DNA from: Comamonadaceae bacterium
Lineage (GTDB): Bacteria; Pseudomonadota; Gammaproteobacteria; Burkholderiales; Burkholderiaceae_C
DNA length: 8,411 nt
Direction: 5' to 3'
Assembly (NCBI GenBank): GCA_947483455.1
Contig: CANKNK010000063.1
Coordinates: 1 to 8,411, forward strand
Shown: piece by piece, positions 1 to 6,955 of the stretch
How the letters are laid out: each line of letters starts with the position of its first letter
How positions within the stretch are numbered: the first letter of the stretch is position 1
Position numbers and translations under genes: made by a program
Notes under the pieces: model-generated
Databases searched by the model: none
The model's input: the letters and a program-made list of their open reading frames with translations, nothing else
What the model was told of the DNA's origin: nothing

Positions 1-1
1 C

Positions 2-250
2 CGCACCGCGTATGTGACCGGCGGCAGCCCCCTGATGGGCTACGCCATGGTTAATGATCGCTACCGCATAGTGCAGTGGGTAGACCGCGCAGACCTGAGC
101 AAGGTGGTGGCCCTGGAACTCTATGACCATCTGACCGACCCCGACGAAAACTTGAACATCGCGCAGCGCCCGGAGCACGCCGCTTTGGTCAAATCTATGC
201 GCGAGCAGTTGAACGCGGGATGGAAAGCGGCTAGGCCGGTCGTTCAGTAA
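2..250 (+). CDS. Iduronate-2-sulfatase-like sulfatase, C-terminal fragment (5' end outside window)
   Basis: This is the last 82 residues of a reading frame that is open from the left edge and stops at TAA 248-250. It aligns by eye, nearly without gaps, with the C-terminus of the complete sulfatase at 5403-6911: both have LMGYAM, then DRYR, then ELYDH, then a DP-ENLN or DP-ENVN segment and a final W-AGW. In sulfatases of this family that block is the C-terminal subdomain, where a short beta strand (the 'RYR..W' region) is followed by the conserved 'ELYDH..DP.E..N' turn. The catalytic half, including the formylglycine cysteine, lies outside the window, so activity cannot be judged. The protein is presumably an exported sulfate ester hydrolase acting on a uronic-acid-containing glycan. 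The lyase gene follows immediately after the stop codon, suggesting one operon. The GTG at position 14 is an internal valine codon, not a start. Confidence 0.88.
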   Translation, partial: RTAYVTGGSPLMGYAMVNDRYRIVQWVDRADLSKVVALELYDHLTDPDENLNIAQRPEHAALVKSMREQLNAGWKAARPVVQ

Positions 251-1525
251 GTGCACCGTGGCGGCAGACTATTTGTGAATGCCCAAGGCTTGAATATCCG
301 CCGCCGCCTGAGCTTTTTGCTGTTGTCTTTGCCTGTGTGGTTGCGATGGCAGCTGGCCCAAGCCGCGGTCACCGATCCTGTGCCTACGCGCTTAGGGTGG
401 CAGGACGTAGGGCAGATCGATCGGGTGCGCATTGCGCGCGCGGCCGAAGCAGCCCTGGGGATGGCGCCCGTCACGATTGTGAAAACCGCCAGCCCGCTGA
501 GTCCGGGCAATGTGAATGACTACTACTCCAATGGCGATTATTGGTGGCCCAACCCTGACAGCGCGGACGGGCTTCCGTTTGTAAGGCGAGATGGGCAAAG
601 CAATCCCGGCAACTTCAACGACCACCGCTTAGCAGTGCGCGCCCTGCGCGATGCGGTAGCTGCTTTGGCCGCGGCCGCCTTGATGAGCCCGACTGTCCCA
701 GGTGCCCGAAAATACTTAGAGAAAATAGCGCAATTGCTTGCGGTATTTTTCGTGCACCCCAATACCCGCATGAATCCGCACTTGCAATATGCCCAGGCCA
801 TACCGGGTGTATCGCAAGGCAGGGGAATTGGGATTATTGATACCTTGCACCTCATCGAAATCCCGGTGGCCCTCCAAGCTATTGCGGATTTGCCAGGATT
901 TCCAGCGCCCGTTGCCGCCGCGGTACAGGAGTGGTTTCGCGCTTACCTGCAATGGCTGATCAGCAGCGCCAATGGGCAGGACGAAGCCAAGGAGCGCAAT
1001 AACCATTCGGTGGCCTATTGGTTACAAGTGGCCGTATTTGCGCGCTTTACCCAAGACAATGTGCGCATGGCGCAGGCCGCAGAGCAGTTCAAGCGCAATT
1101 TCATCGGTACGCAAATGGCGCTCGATGGGAGTTTCCCGGAGGAGCTCAAGCGCACCAAGCCCTATGCCTATTCGCTGTTTCAGTTGGACAATATGGCAGC
1201 CTTATGCCAAGTGTTATCGACGCCAACAGAAAACCTGTGGAATTTCACGCTGTCCGATGGGCGGTGTATGGAAAAGGGATTGGCTTACCTGGCCCCCTAT
1301 ATTGCCAAAAAGAGCCAGTGGCCTTATGCGCCCGATGTGCAGGCCTGGCAGTATTGGCCCATGCGCCAAAGTGCATTGCTGTTTGGCGGCAATGCATTTT
1401 CTCGCAGCGATTTGCTCCAGTTGTGGAGCCAGTTGCAGCCCGATTGTGCCGACGATGAAGTGCAACGCAATATCGCCCTGACACAGCCTATTTTGTGGCT
1501 GAAAACCCAGGCAAGCAACGTTTGA
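251..1525 (+). CDS. Exported polysaccharide lyase of the alginate lyase superfamily (PL5/PL38-like)
   Basis: The product is about 424 residues. It probably cleaves a beta-linked uronic acid polymer (alginate or glucuronan type) by beta-elimination outside the cytoplasm. An N-terminal arginine patch (RRR) and a hydrophobic stretch ending near AQAA form a signal peptide. The mature part has the family landmarks in order: a YYSNGDYWWPNP block with the following DGLP and RRDG about residues 90-115, an R-NNHS motif at N250-N251-H252 (catalytic Asn/His in alginate lyase A1-III type enzymes), and an ELKRTKPYAYSLFQLDNM segment with R301 and Y305/Y307 as candidates for the catalytic Arg/Tyr. The predicted fold is an alpha/alpha toroid. 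The start is uncertain. GTG 251 directly abuts the upstream stop and gives an overly long leader; GTG 275 or TTG 290 (preceded by AAGG) give a more ordinary signal peptide. Base composition is visibly lower in GC than the genes from 2950 onward. Family membership is secure; the substrate is not. Confidence 0.9.
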   Translation: MHRGGRLFVNAQGLNIRRRLSFLLLSLPVWLRWQLAQAAVTDPVPTRLGWQDVGQIDRVRIARAAEAALGMAPVTIVKTASPLSPGNVNDYYSNGDYWWPNPDSADGLPFVRRDGQSNPGNFNDHRLAVRALRDAVAALAAAALMSPTVPGARKYLEKIAQLLAVFFVHPNTRMNPHLQYAQAIPGVSQGRGIGIIDTLHLIEIPVALQAIADLPGFPAPVAAAVQEWFRAYLQWLISSANGQDEAKERNNHSVAYWLQVAVFARFTQDNVRMAQAAEQFKRNFIGTQMALDGSFPEELKRTKPYAYSLFQLDNMAALCQVLSTPTENLWNFTLSDGRCMEKGLAYLAPYIAKKSQWPYAPDVQAWQYWPMRQSALLFGGNAFSRSDLLQLWSQLQPDCADDEVQRNIALTQPILWLKTQASNV

Positions 1526-1596
1526 ATGCGCTGCGTGCCACAAGCTTTTCCTCCGCCCGCGATTAAACTCAATTTTTCCTTCTGATTAGGTCTTGT

Positions 1597-2931
1597 ATGT
1601 TGACAACCAAGCAAATATGGATTGCCCTGTGTTTGACGCTAGGCGTCCTGGCATCCGCCCTGGCCGCAGCGCCGACCAAGCCCAATATTATTTTTATATT
1701 GGCGGATGATTATGGAACTGGCGAGGTCAGCGCCTACGGCGCGGACCACTACAAAACCCCCCATATTGACGCGCTAGCGCAGGGTGGCACGCGCTATACC
1801 CGCAGTTACACGCTGCCCTTGTGCGGTCCGTCGCGGGCCATGATATTGAGTGGCCGCTACCCATTTCGCACGGGCGCGACCAGCCAGGACGCCAGCGGCG
1901 ATATATTTTCGCCATCCGAACAACTCACCCCCAAAGTCTTAAAGTCTGCGGGTTATGTGAGCTCCATGATCGGCAAATGGGGCCAACTGCCGCTGACCGC
2001 TGGCGATTTTGGTTTTGATGACTATTTGCAATACAAAGGTAGCGGTATTTACTGGAACACCCAGGTTAAGGCCAAGGATTATTTGGTCAATGGCAAAACC
2101 ATTCCCCTGCGCGACAAAGAATACATGCCCGACTTGATGCACCAACATCTGGTCAACTTCATCACGCAAAATCGCGATAAACCATTTTTCGTGCACTACT
2201 CCATGTCGCATGTGCACACCGAAATACTACCCACGCCCGACAGCGCACCTGACAGCAAAACCCTGTATGCCGACAACGTCGCCTATATGGATAAATTGGT
2301 TGGCCAGTTGGTAGCCGAGCTCGACCGTTTGAAATTACGAGACAAAACCATGCTGGTGTTCATGGGCGATAACGGCACCGCCGGAGGCCCCAGCCGTTTT
2401 GCCAAAATTGGCGGCCGAACCGTTTTCGGCAGCAAGGGCTCCATGCAAGAGGGCGGGGCCTTGGTTCCCCTCATCGTCAACTGGCCAGGTGTGGTGCCAT
2501 CTGGCAAGGTGAGCGGCGAATTGATCGATTCGAGCGACCTCTTGCCCACCTTTGCCGAGTTTGCAGGCGCCAAGCTTCCCTCTGGTGTGACCATCGACGG
2601 GCGCAGCTTTGCGCCTCAGTTGCAAGGCGGCCAAGGCAAGCCGCGTGATTGGGCATTTGTCCAGTTGGCCAGAAATTGGTATGTGCGCGAGACAAATTTC
2701 AAGCTCACCCAAGATGGCGAATTGTTTGACATGGTCGAGGCGCCTTTTGCTGAAACCTTGGTTCCCAAAGACAGCAAAGACCCCGCCGCGCTGGCCGCCC
2801 GCAACCGTTTGCAACTGGCCTTGCAACAGCTCAATCCGGCAGGCGGCATCGTGGACAAGGGCGGCGAAAGTGGGCGCCATGAAAACAAAAAGCCCAAAGT
2901 GCGTGCCAGCGGCCTGCCCGATGCGGACTGA
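1597..2931 (+). CDS. Exported S1-type sulfatase with variant GKWG active-site motif
   Basis: This 444-residue sulfate ester hydrolase of the alkaline-phosphatase-like superfamily starts at ATG 1597, with TTAGG six bases upstream. A signal peptide (about residues 1-24, ending LAAA) is followed by the first strand with metal ligands D37-D38. C76 lies in the signature C-G-P-S-R (R80), so it is a Cys-type sulfatase that needs conversion to formylglycine. S204-H205-V-H207 match the substrate-binding histidine segment, D258-N259 in MGDNG supply the other calcium ligands, and K280 in the GSKGS segment is the usual second lysine. The odd point is K127-W128-G129: most S1 sulfatases have GKWH here, and the His that contacts the formylglycine hydroxyl is replaced by Gly. 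The rest of the active site is intact, so this may be a divergent subfamily rather than a dead enzyme. It ends in a short Lys/Arg-rich tail and is followed at once by the FGE gene. Substrate unknown. Confidence 0.93.
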   Translation: MLTTKQIWIALCLTLGVLASALAAAPTKPNIIFILADDYGTGEVSAYGADHYKTPHIDALAQGGTRYTRSYTLPLCGPSRAMILSGRYPFRTGATSQDASGDIFSPSEQLTPKVLKSAGYVSSMIGKWGQLPLTAGDFGFDDYLQYKGSGIYWNTQVKAKDYLVNGKTIPLRDKEYMPDLMHQHLVNFITQNRDKPFFVHYSMSHVHTEILPTPDSAPDSKTLYADNVAYMDKLVGQLVAELDRLKLRDKTMLVFMGDNGTAGGPSRFAKIGGRTVFGSKGSMQEGGALVPLIVNWPGVVPSGKVSGELIDSSDLLPTFAEFAGAKLPSGVTIDGRSFAPQLQGGQGKPRDWAFVQLARNWYVRETNFKLTQDGELFDMVEAPFAETLVPKDSKDPAALAARNRLQLALQQLNPAGGIVDKGGESGRHENKKPKVRASGLPDAD

Positions 2932-2950
2932 GCCCCAAGCACCCGTGGCC

Positions 2951-3973
2951 ATGGCATACCGTTGGATACCCAACCTGCTCGCCCTTGGGCTGGCAGCCGC
3001 TTGCCTGGTGTCCTGCCAAAAGGCCGAGCCGCCGCAAGCAGTGCTGGCCACCCAGCCGGCCAAGGTGTGTAATGAATTCTCATCTGAAGCCCAAGTCTAT
3101 GTAGCACCAGGCAGCTTCACCATGGGCGATGACCGCTTCCCCGAAGAGGGGCCGCTGCGCAAAGAGCAGTTGCGCAAAGGCTTTTGGATGGACGTCCACG
3201 AGGTGACCAACGGGCAATTTGCACGGTTTGTGGAAGCCACCGGCTATATCACTGTCGCCGAGCGGCGCCCCGATCCGAGTGCCTACCCCGAGATTCCTGC
3301 AGACCAGTTGGTGCCCGGCTCTGCCGTGTTCCAGCTCAAGAACGCCGAGCGTGCACTGGCCAATGACGTTAGCGCATGGTGGAGTTTTGTCCCGGGTGCT
3401 TATTGGCGCGCACCTGAGGGGCTCAACTCGACCATCGTGGGCCGCGAAAACTACCCGGTGGTGCATGTGGTGCTGGCCGACGCCCAAGCCTATGCCCGCT
3501 GGGCAGGTCGGCGCTTGCCCAGCGAGATCGAGTGGGAGTGGGCCGCCCGCGGCGCCGACCCGGCCAGTGTCAACGACCACGAGCAGCCCAGCCAGGCGAA
3601 CACTTGGCAGGGCAAATTTCCGATTCAAGACGCCGCCATTGATGGCTACGCCGGCCTGGCCCCGGTGGGTTGTTTTGCGCCCAATGGCATCGGACTGCAC
3701 GACATGATTGGCAACGTCTGGGAGTGGACCGTCGACCCCTATTACGAGAGGCGTCCGCGCACCATCAAAGCCGGCGCCAAAGGCGACGACCCGATGCAAA
3801 AAGGCGTTCCGGTGGCGACGATCAAAGGCGGCAGCTTTTTATGTGCGCCGGGCTACTGCATGCGCTACCGCCCTGGGGCGCGCCACGGTCAGGACCTGGC
3901 CCTGGGCGCCTCGCATATCGGCTTTCGCACCGTGGGCGATGCCCCGGCCCCGGCATCCAAACCACCACCTTAA
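2951..3973 (+). CDS. Formylglycine-generating enzyme (FGE/SUMF1 family), predicted lipoprotein
   Basis: Predicted product is 340 residues. FGE oxidises the cysteine of C-x-P-x-R sulfatases to the catalytic formylglycine using copper and oxygen. The sequence follows the FGE-sulfatase domain from about residue 50 to the end: a PGSFTMG entry motif, HEVTNGQFARFV, WWSFVPGAYWRAPEG, AGRRLPSEIEWEWAARG, ANTWQGKFP, NGIGLHDMIGNVWEWT, and finally KGGSFLC-APGYC-MRYR followed by GFR. C298 and C303 are spaced like the two catalytic, copper-binding cysteines of human FGE (C336/C341), which separates it from the many SUMF1-like proteins without FGE activity. The N-terminus is a hydrophobic stretch ending in the lipobox LVSC (C22), so it should be a lipoprotein facing the periplasm. 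Start choice: ATG 2951 gives a textbook 21-residue lipoprotein signal; in-frame ATGs at 2921 (11-base overlap with the upstream sulfatase gene) and 2879 are possible, and none has a clear ribosome binding site. It lies between sulfatase genes, its expected substrates. Confidence 0.92.
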   Translation: MAYRWIPNLLALGLAAACLVSCQKAEPPQAVLATQPAKVCNEFSSEAQVYVAPGSFTMGDDRFPEEGPLRKEQLRKGFWMDVHEVTNGQFARFVEATGYITVAERRPDPSAYPEIPADQLVPGSAVFQLKNAERALANDVSAWWSFVPGAYWRAPEGLNSTIVGRENYPVVHVVLADAQAYARWAGRRLPSEIEWEWAARGADPASVNDHEQPSQANTWQGKFPIQDAAIDGYAGLAPVGCFAPNGIGLHDMIGNVWEWTVDPYYERRPRTIKAGAKGDDPMQKGVPVATIKGGSFLCAPGYCMRYRPGARHGQDLALGASHIGFRTVGDAPAPASKPPP

Positions 3974-3975
3974 TG
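3971..3975 (+). promoter_or_regulatory. TAATG stop/start junction between FGE and sulfatase genes
   Basis: The FGE stop codon TAA (3971-3973) shares its last base with ATG 3973-3975 of the next sulfatase. No Shine-Dalgarno-like sequence is seen in the preceding 20 bases, so reinitiation by terminating ribosomes is the likely way the downstream gene is translated. In-frame ATGs at 3982, 4006 and 4009 are alternatives and would weaken this reading. The junction itself is directly visible; coupling is inference. Confidence 0.5.
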
Positions 3976-5379
3976 CACAGCATGACTCACACCGCGCGCT
4001 TCACGATGATGGCAAAGCTCTTAGTGGCGTTCTGCCTGTGTTGCGTCACTAGCAGTTTCGCCGCATCAGCGCCGGGCAACGGGCCCACGCCCGGACGCAA
4101 GCCCAACATCGTTTTCCTGATTGCCGACGACATGGGTTATGGCGACTTGGGCGTACAGGGTGATAAAGAGGTCCGCTCGCCGCATATCGATGCGATGGCC
4201 GCCGCAGGCCTGCGCTTTACGCAGTATTACGCCAACCACCCCGAGTGCGCGCCCAGTCGTGCTGCCTTGCTCACCGGCGTGTACCAGCAGCGCATGGGCT
4301 TTGAGTTCAACCCCGGCGGCTCCGGGCCTAACTTCGGTCTGCCAGTGGACACGCCCACGATAGCCGAGCGCCTCAAAACCCAGGGCTACGCGACGGCATT
4401 GTTCGGCAAATGGCACCAAGGCTACAAGCCCGAGCACCATCCCAACGCCCGGGGTTTTGACGAGTTTTATGGATTTCTGGGCGGCACCCATCCCTACACC
4501 GCCGACGGCGTCACCCAGTACAACGCCACCGATGCGGCCGACGCACGGACTAACCGCCTGCTGCGCCAAAACACGCCATTAGCCCTGCCCGAGCACCTGA
4601 CCGAGGCGCTAGGCGCCGAGGCCAGCAACTTTATCCGAGCCCATAAACGCGATCCATTTTTCGTCATGCTCGCCTTTAACGCCCCGCATGTCCCCATGCA
4701 AACCACGCGCGCCTACTATCAGCGTTTTGCCCACATCGCTGACGAGAAGCGTCGCATCCACCTGGCCATGGTGGAGGCGCTGGACGACCAGGTTGGCGCG
4801 GTACTGCAGACGCTGAAAACCGAGGGTCTGGAGCGCGACACCTTGGTGGTGTTTATCAGTGATAACGGCGGGCCGGTGCACCAAACGACCTCCAGCAATT
4901 ACCCCTTGAGTGGCGGGAAGGCCACTTTTTTGGAGGGCGGTATTCGCGTTCCGGCGATCCTGTATTGGCCCGGCACGATTGCGGCAGGGGGCAACTTTGA
5001 CGGCATGAGCAGTGGCTTTGACATGACCGCGACCGCGCTTACGCTGGCCGGGGCCATGCCGGCGCAGGGCCTGGACGGTGTCGATCTGATGCCTTGGATA
5101 ACCGGCAAATCCAGTGCGCCGGTACACGATGCTTTGTACTGGCGCCAAGGCAAGCGTGGCGCCCTGCGACAAGGCGATTGGAAGCTCATCAAAGATGCCG
5201 AGCAATGGCGCCTGTTTGACTTGCGCTCCGACCTGGGTGAGCAGCGCGATGTGGCAGCCAACGAACCGCAAAAATTAGACCAACTGCGCGCACTGTGGAA
5301 CACCTGGAGCGCCCAGATGAAGCCGCCCGCCTGGTCACCGATCGAAAAACCCCCACTTGAGGCGGGCGCCTCAAAGTGA
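3973..5379 (+). CDS. Exported S1-type sulfatase with complete active site
   Basis: This 468-residue arylsulfatase/N-acetylgalactosamine-6-sulfatase-like enzyme hydrolyses sulfate esters on a glycan. After a signal peptide (hydrophobic core around residues 14-30, with KLLVAFCLCC) and a Gly/Pro linker, the sulfatase domain begins with KPNIVFLIADDMGYGD. All the expected residues are visible: metal ligands D52-D53, formylglycine cysteine C92 in C-A-P-S-R, K146 and H148 in GKWH, H239 in NAPH, D297-N298 in SDNGG, and K316 in the GGKATFLEGGIRVP block. Near the C-terminus the WKLI...LFDL..DLGEQ.D segment is the standard C-terminal subdomain. The start at ATG 3973 overlaps the FGE stop; ATG 4006 is the main alternative and would shorten the leader by 11 residues. 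The gene ends 23 bases before the next sulfatase, consistent with one operon. Position specificity (4-O, 6-O or other) cannot be read by eye. Confidence 0.94.
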   Translation: MHSMTHTARFTMMAKLLVAFCLCCVTSSFAASAPGNGPTPGRKPNIVFLIADDMGYGDLGVQGDKEVRSPHIDAMAAAGLRFTQYYANHPECAPSRAALLTGVYQQRMGFEFNPGGSGPNFGLPVDTPTIAERLKTQGYATALFGKWHQGYKPEHHPNARGFDEFYGFLGGTHPYTADGVTQYNATDAADARTNRLLRQNTPLALPEHLTEALGAEASNFIRAHKRDPFFVMLAFNAPHVPMQTTRAYYQRFAHIADEKRRIHLAMVEALDDQVGAVLQTLKTEGLERDTLVVFISDNGGPVHQTTSSNYPLSGGKATFLEGGIRVPAILYWPGTIAAGGNFDGMSSGFDMTATALTLAGAMPAQGLDGVDLMPWITGKSSAPVHDALYWRQGKRGALRQGDWKLIKDAEQWRLFDLRSDLGEQRDVAANEPQKLDQLRALWNTWSAQMKPPAWSPIEKPPLEAGASK

Positions 5380-5402
5380 TTTTGAAAGAAAGCAACTATC
5401 CC

Positions 5403-6911
5403 ATGAAACTTGGTACCGTCCTCGGCGCAGCCCTGGTTCTCACGCTGGCCGGCATGGTCCAAGCGGCCGAACGCCCCAATGTCCTATTTATTGCGGTCGA
5501 CGACTTGCGGCCCGAGTTGGGTGCTTATGGCATCAAAGAGGTGAAAAGTCCCCACATCGACCAGTTGGCCAAAACCGGCATGGTGTTTGACAAAGCCTTT
5601 GTTCAGCAGGCGGTCTGCGCGCCCTCGCGCAGCAGTTTGATGACCGGCGCACGTCCCGATAGCACCAAAGTTTGGGACTTGGTCACCCATTTTCGAACCG
5701 CCATGCCAGAAGTGGTCACCCTAGGGCAGCATTTCAAACAAAACGGATATTTCGTGCAAGGCATGGGCAAGATTTACCACGGTGGTTTTGACGACGCGCC
5801 GACCTGGTCCGTGCCCTGGCAAAACCCGAAGGCGCCCAAATACGCCACTGAAATGGCCAATGCCGGCCAGCCGAGCGACTCCGAGGAAGACCCGGATGGC
5901 GGCCCCGACGCTACAAAGGCCAAGATCAGCGCCAAAGCGAAATCCAAAGTGCGCGGCCCCGTACTTGAGGGCGCCGATGTGCCTGATGACACCTTTACCG
6001 ACGGCAAAGTAGCCGACCTGGCCATCCAGACGCTGGGCCAGTTAGGCGTAAAAAAAGAGCCGTTTTTCCTGGCCGTGGGCCTGATCCGGCCGCACCTGCC
6101 GTTTGTCGCGCCGAAGAAATACTGGGATTTATACGATCCGGCCAAGATTCCGATGGCACCTAACCGCTATCCGCCCAAAGACGCCCCCGACTACGCGATC
6201 CGTAACGTCGTCACGGGCGGCGAGTTGCGCATGTACCAGGGCATCCCAGAGGGCCATTTGCCTGACGATCTGGCGCGCAGCCTCAAGCACGGCTACTACG
6301 CATCGGTGAGCTACACCGACGCCCAGGTCGGGCGCGTGCTGGCCGAACTGGACCGCTTGGGCCTGCGTAAAAACACCATCGTCGTGCTTTGGGGTGACCA
6401 TGGCTGGAAGCTAGGTGAGCACGACGGATGGGCCAAGCACGGCAACACGGAAAACGACACCAACGCGCCGCTGATCGTGTCAGTGCCCGGTATGAAGACG
6501 GCCAACACCCATACCAAGGCCTTGGTGGAATTCGTCGATATTTACCCCACGCTGAGCGAACTGGCTGGCCTGCCATTGCCCAAGCACTTAGAGGGCAGCA
6601 GCTTCAAACCCGTCCTAGAAGACCCGAGCCGCAACTGGAAGGCCGCCGCGTTTAGCCAGTACCCGCGCCCCAAAGCCGGCAAGGACAAGGCCGACCTGAT
6701 GGGCTACGCTATGCGCACCGACCGCTACCGCTTTACGGTCTGGGTGCATACGGCCGATGCCAAGCAGGTAGACGCTGTCGAGTTGTACGACCACCAGAGC
6801 GACCCACAGGAAAACGTAAACCTCGCCAAGCAGCCCGAGCAGGCGGACTTGGTGCGCAAGCTCATGGCCCAATGGTCCGCCGGATGGCGTGGCGCTCTTC
6901 CTAAGCTGTAG
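5403..6911 (+). CDS. Exported iduronate-2-sulfatase-like sulfatase (S1_7-type)
   Basis: The product is 502 residues. ATG 5403 is preceded by a purine-rich GAAAGAAAG at 5384-5392, rather far upstream; a GTG at 5376 is in frame but would add residues before a good signal peptide (MKLGTV... ending VQA, cut near residue 21). The fold and motifs follow human iduronate-2-sulfatase: metal ligands D33-D34 (AVDDLRPELGAYG), C72 in AVCAPSR, K123 and H126 in GKIYH (the K-x-x-H spacing typical of this branch), H231 in RPHLPF, D332-H333 in WGDHGWKLGEH and K345 in GWAKHGN. The family acts on sulfated hexuronic or related sugars, and bacterial relatives occur in loci for marine sulfated glycans. A charged, low-complexity insert (S158-R184) separates conserved blocks. 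It is paralogous to the truncated gene at 2-250. S1_7 membership is inferred from motifs; the true sugar and position are unknown. Confidence 0.94.
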   Translation: MKLGTVLGAALVLTLAGMVQAAERPNVLFIAVDDLRPELGAYGIKEVKSPHIDQLAKTGMVFDKAFVQQAVCAPSRSSLMTGARPDSTKVWDLVTHFRTAMPEVVTLGQHFKQNGYFVQGMGKIYHGGFDDAPTWSVPWQNPKAPKYATEMANAGQPSDSEEDPDGGPDATKAKISAKAKSKVRGPVLEGADVPDDTFTDGKVADLAIQTLGQLGVKKEPFFLAVGLIRPHLPFVAPKKYWDLYDPAKIPMAPNRYPPKDAPDYAIRNVVTGGELRMYQGIPEGHLPDDLARSLKHGYYASVSYTDAQVGRVLAELDRLGLRKNTIVVLWGDHGWKLGEHDGWAKHGNTENDTNAPLIVSVPGMKTANTHTKALVEFVDIYPTLSELAGLPLPKHLEGSSFKPVLEDPSRNWKAAAFSQYPRPKAGKDKADLMGYAMRTDRYRFTVWVHTADAKQVDAVELYDHQSDPQENVNLAKQPEQADLVRKLMAQWSAGWRGALPKL

Positions 6912-6918
6912 GAAGTGA

Positions 6919-6930
6919 CTGGGAAACCAG
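6919..6930 (+). other. Small GNRA-loop hairpin after the sulfatase gene
   Basis: CTGG-GAAA-CCAG forms a 4-bp stem with a GAAA tetraloop, eight bases after the sulfatase stop. No T-run follows, so it does not look like an intrinsic terminator; it could at most be a minor 3'-end stabilising element or chance. Confidence 0.25.
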
Positions 6931-6955
6931 ATGCCAAGTAACCAAGGGTAAATAC

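Noticed and set aside
2..250. Pseudogene remnant of a sulfatase
   Set aside because: The frame is open to the window edge with conserved C-terminal motifs and no disruption, so truncation by the window boundary is the simplest explanation.
1526..1596. Possible promoter or terminator between the lyase and first sulfatase
   Set aside because: The 71-base gap is AT-rich near its end but shows no convincing -35/-10 pair and no stem followed by a T-run; only a modest ribosome binding site (TTAGG) is supported.
2609..2950. Upstream extension of the FGE frame within the first sulfatase gene
   Set aside because: The frame is open by chance. The extension contains no domain, overlaps conserved sulfatase sequence, and would bury the lipoprotein signal peptide more than 100 residues inside the protein.
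2335..3063. 242-codon minus-strand open frame crossing the first sulfatase and FGE starts
   Set aside because: Antisense to two well-supported genes, with a composition typical of shadow frames in GC-rich DNA and no family motif.
3080..3799. 239-codon minus-strand open frame inside the FGE gene
   Set aside because: Fully antisense to a strongly conserved FGE domain; the protein has no recognisable motif.
6912..6950. Possible intrinsic terminator between the third sulfatase and the TonB receptor
   Set aside because: Only a 4-bp stem hairpin is present and no T-run follows it; read-through into the receptor gene cannot be excluded.
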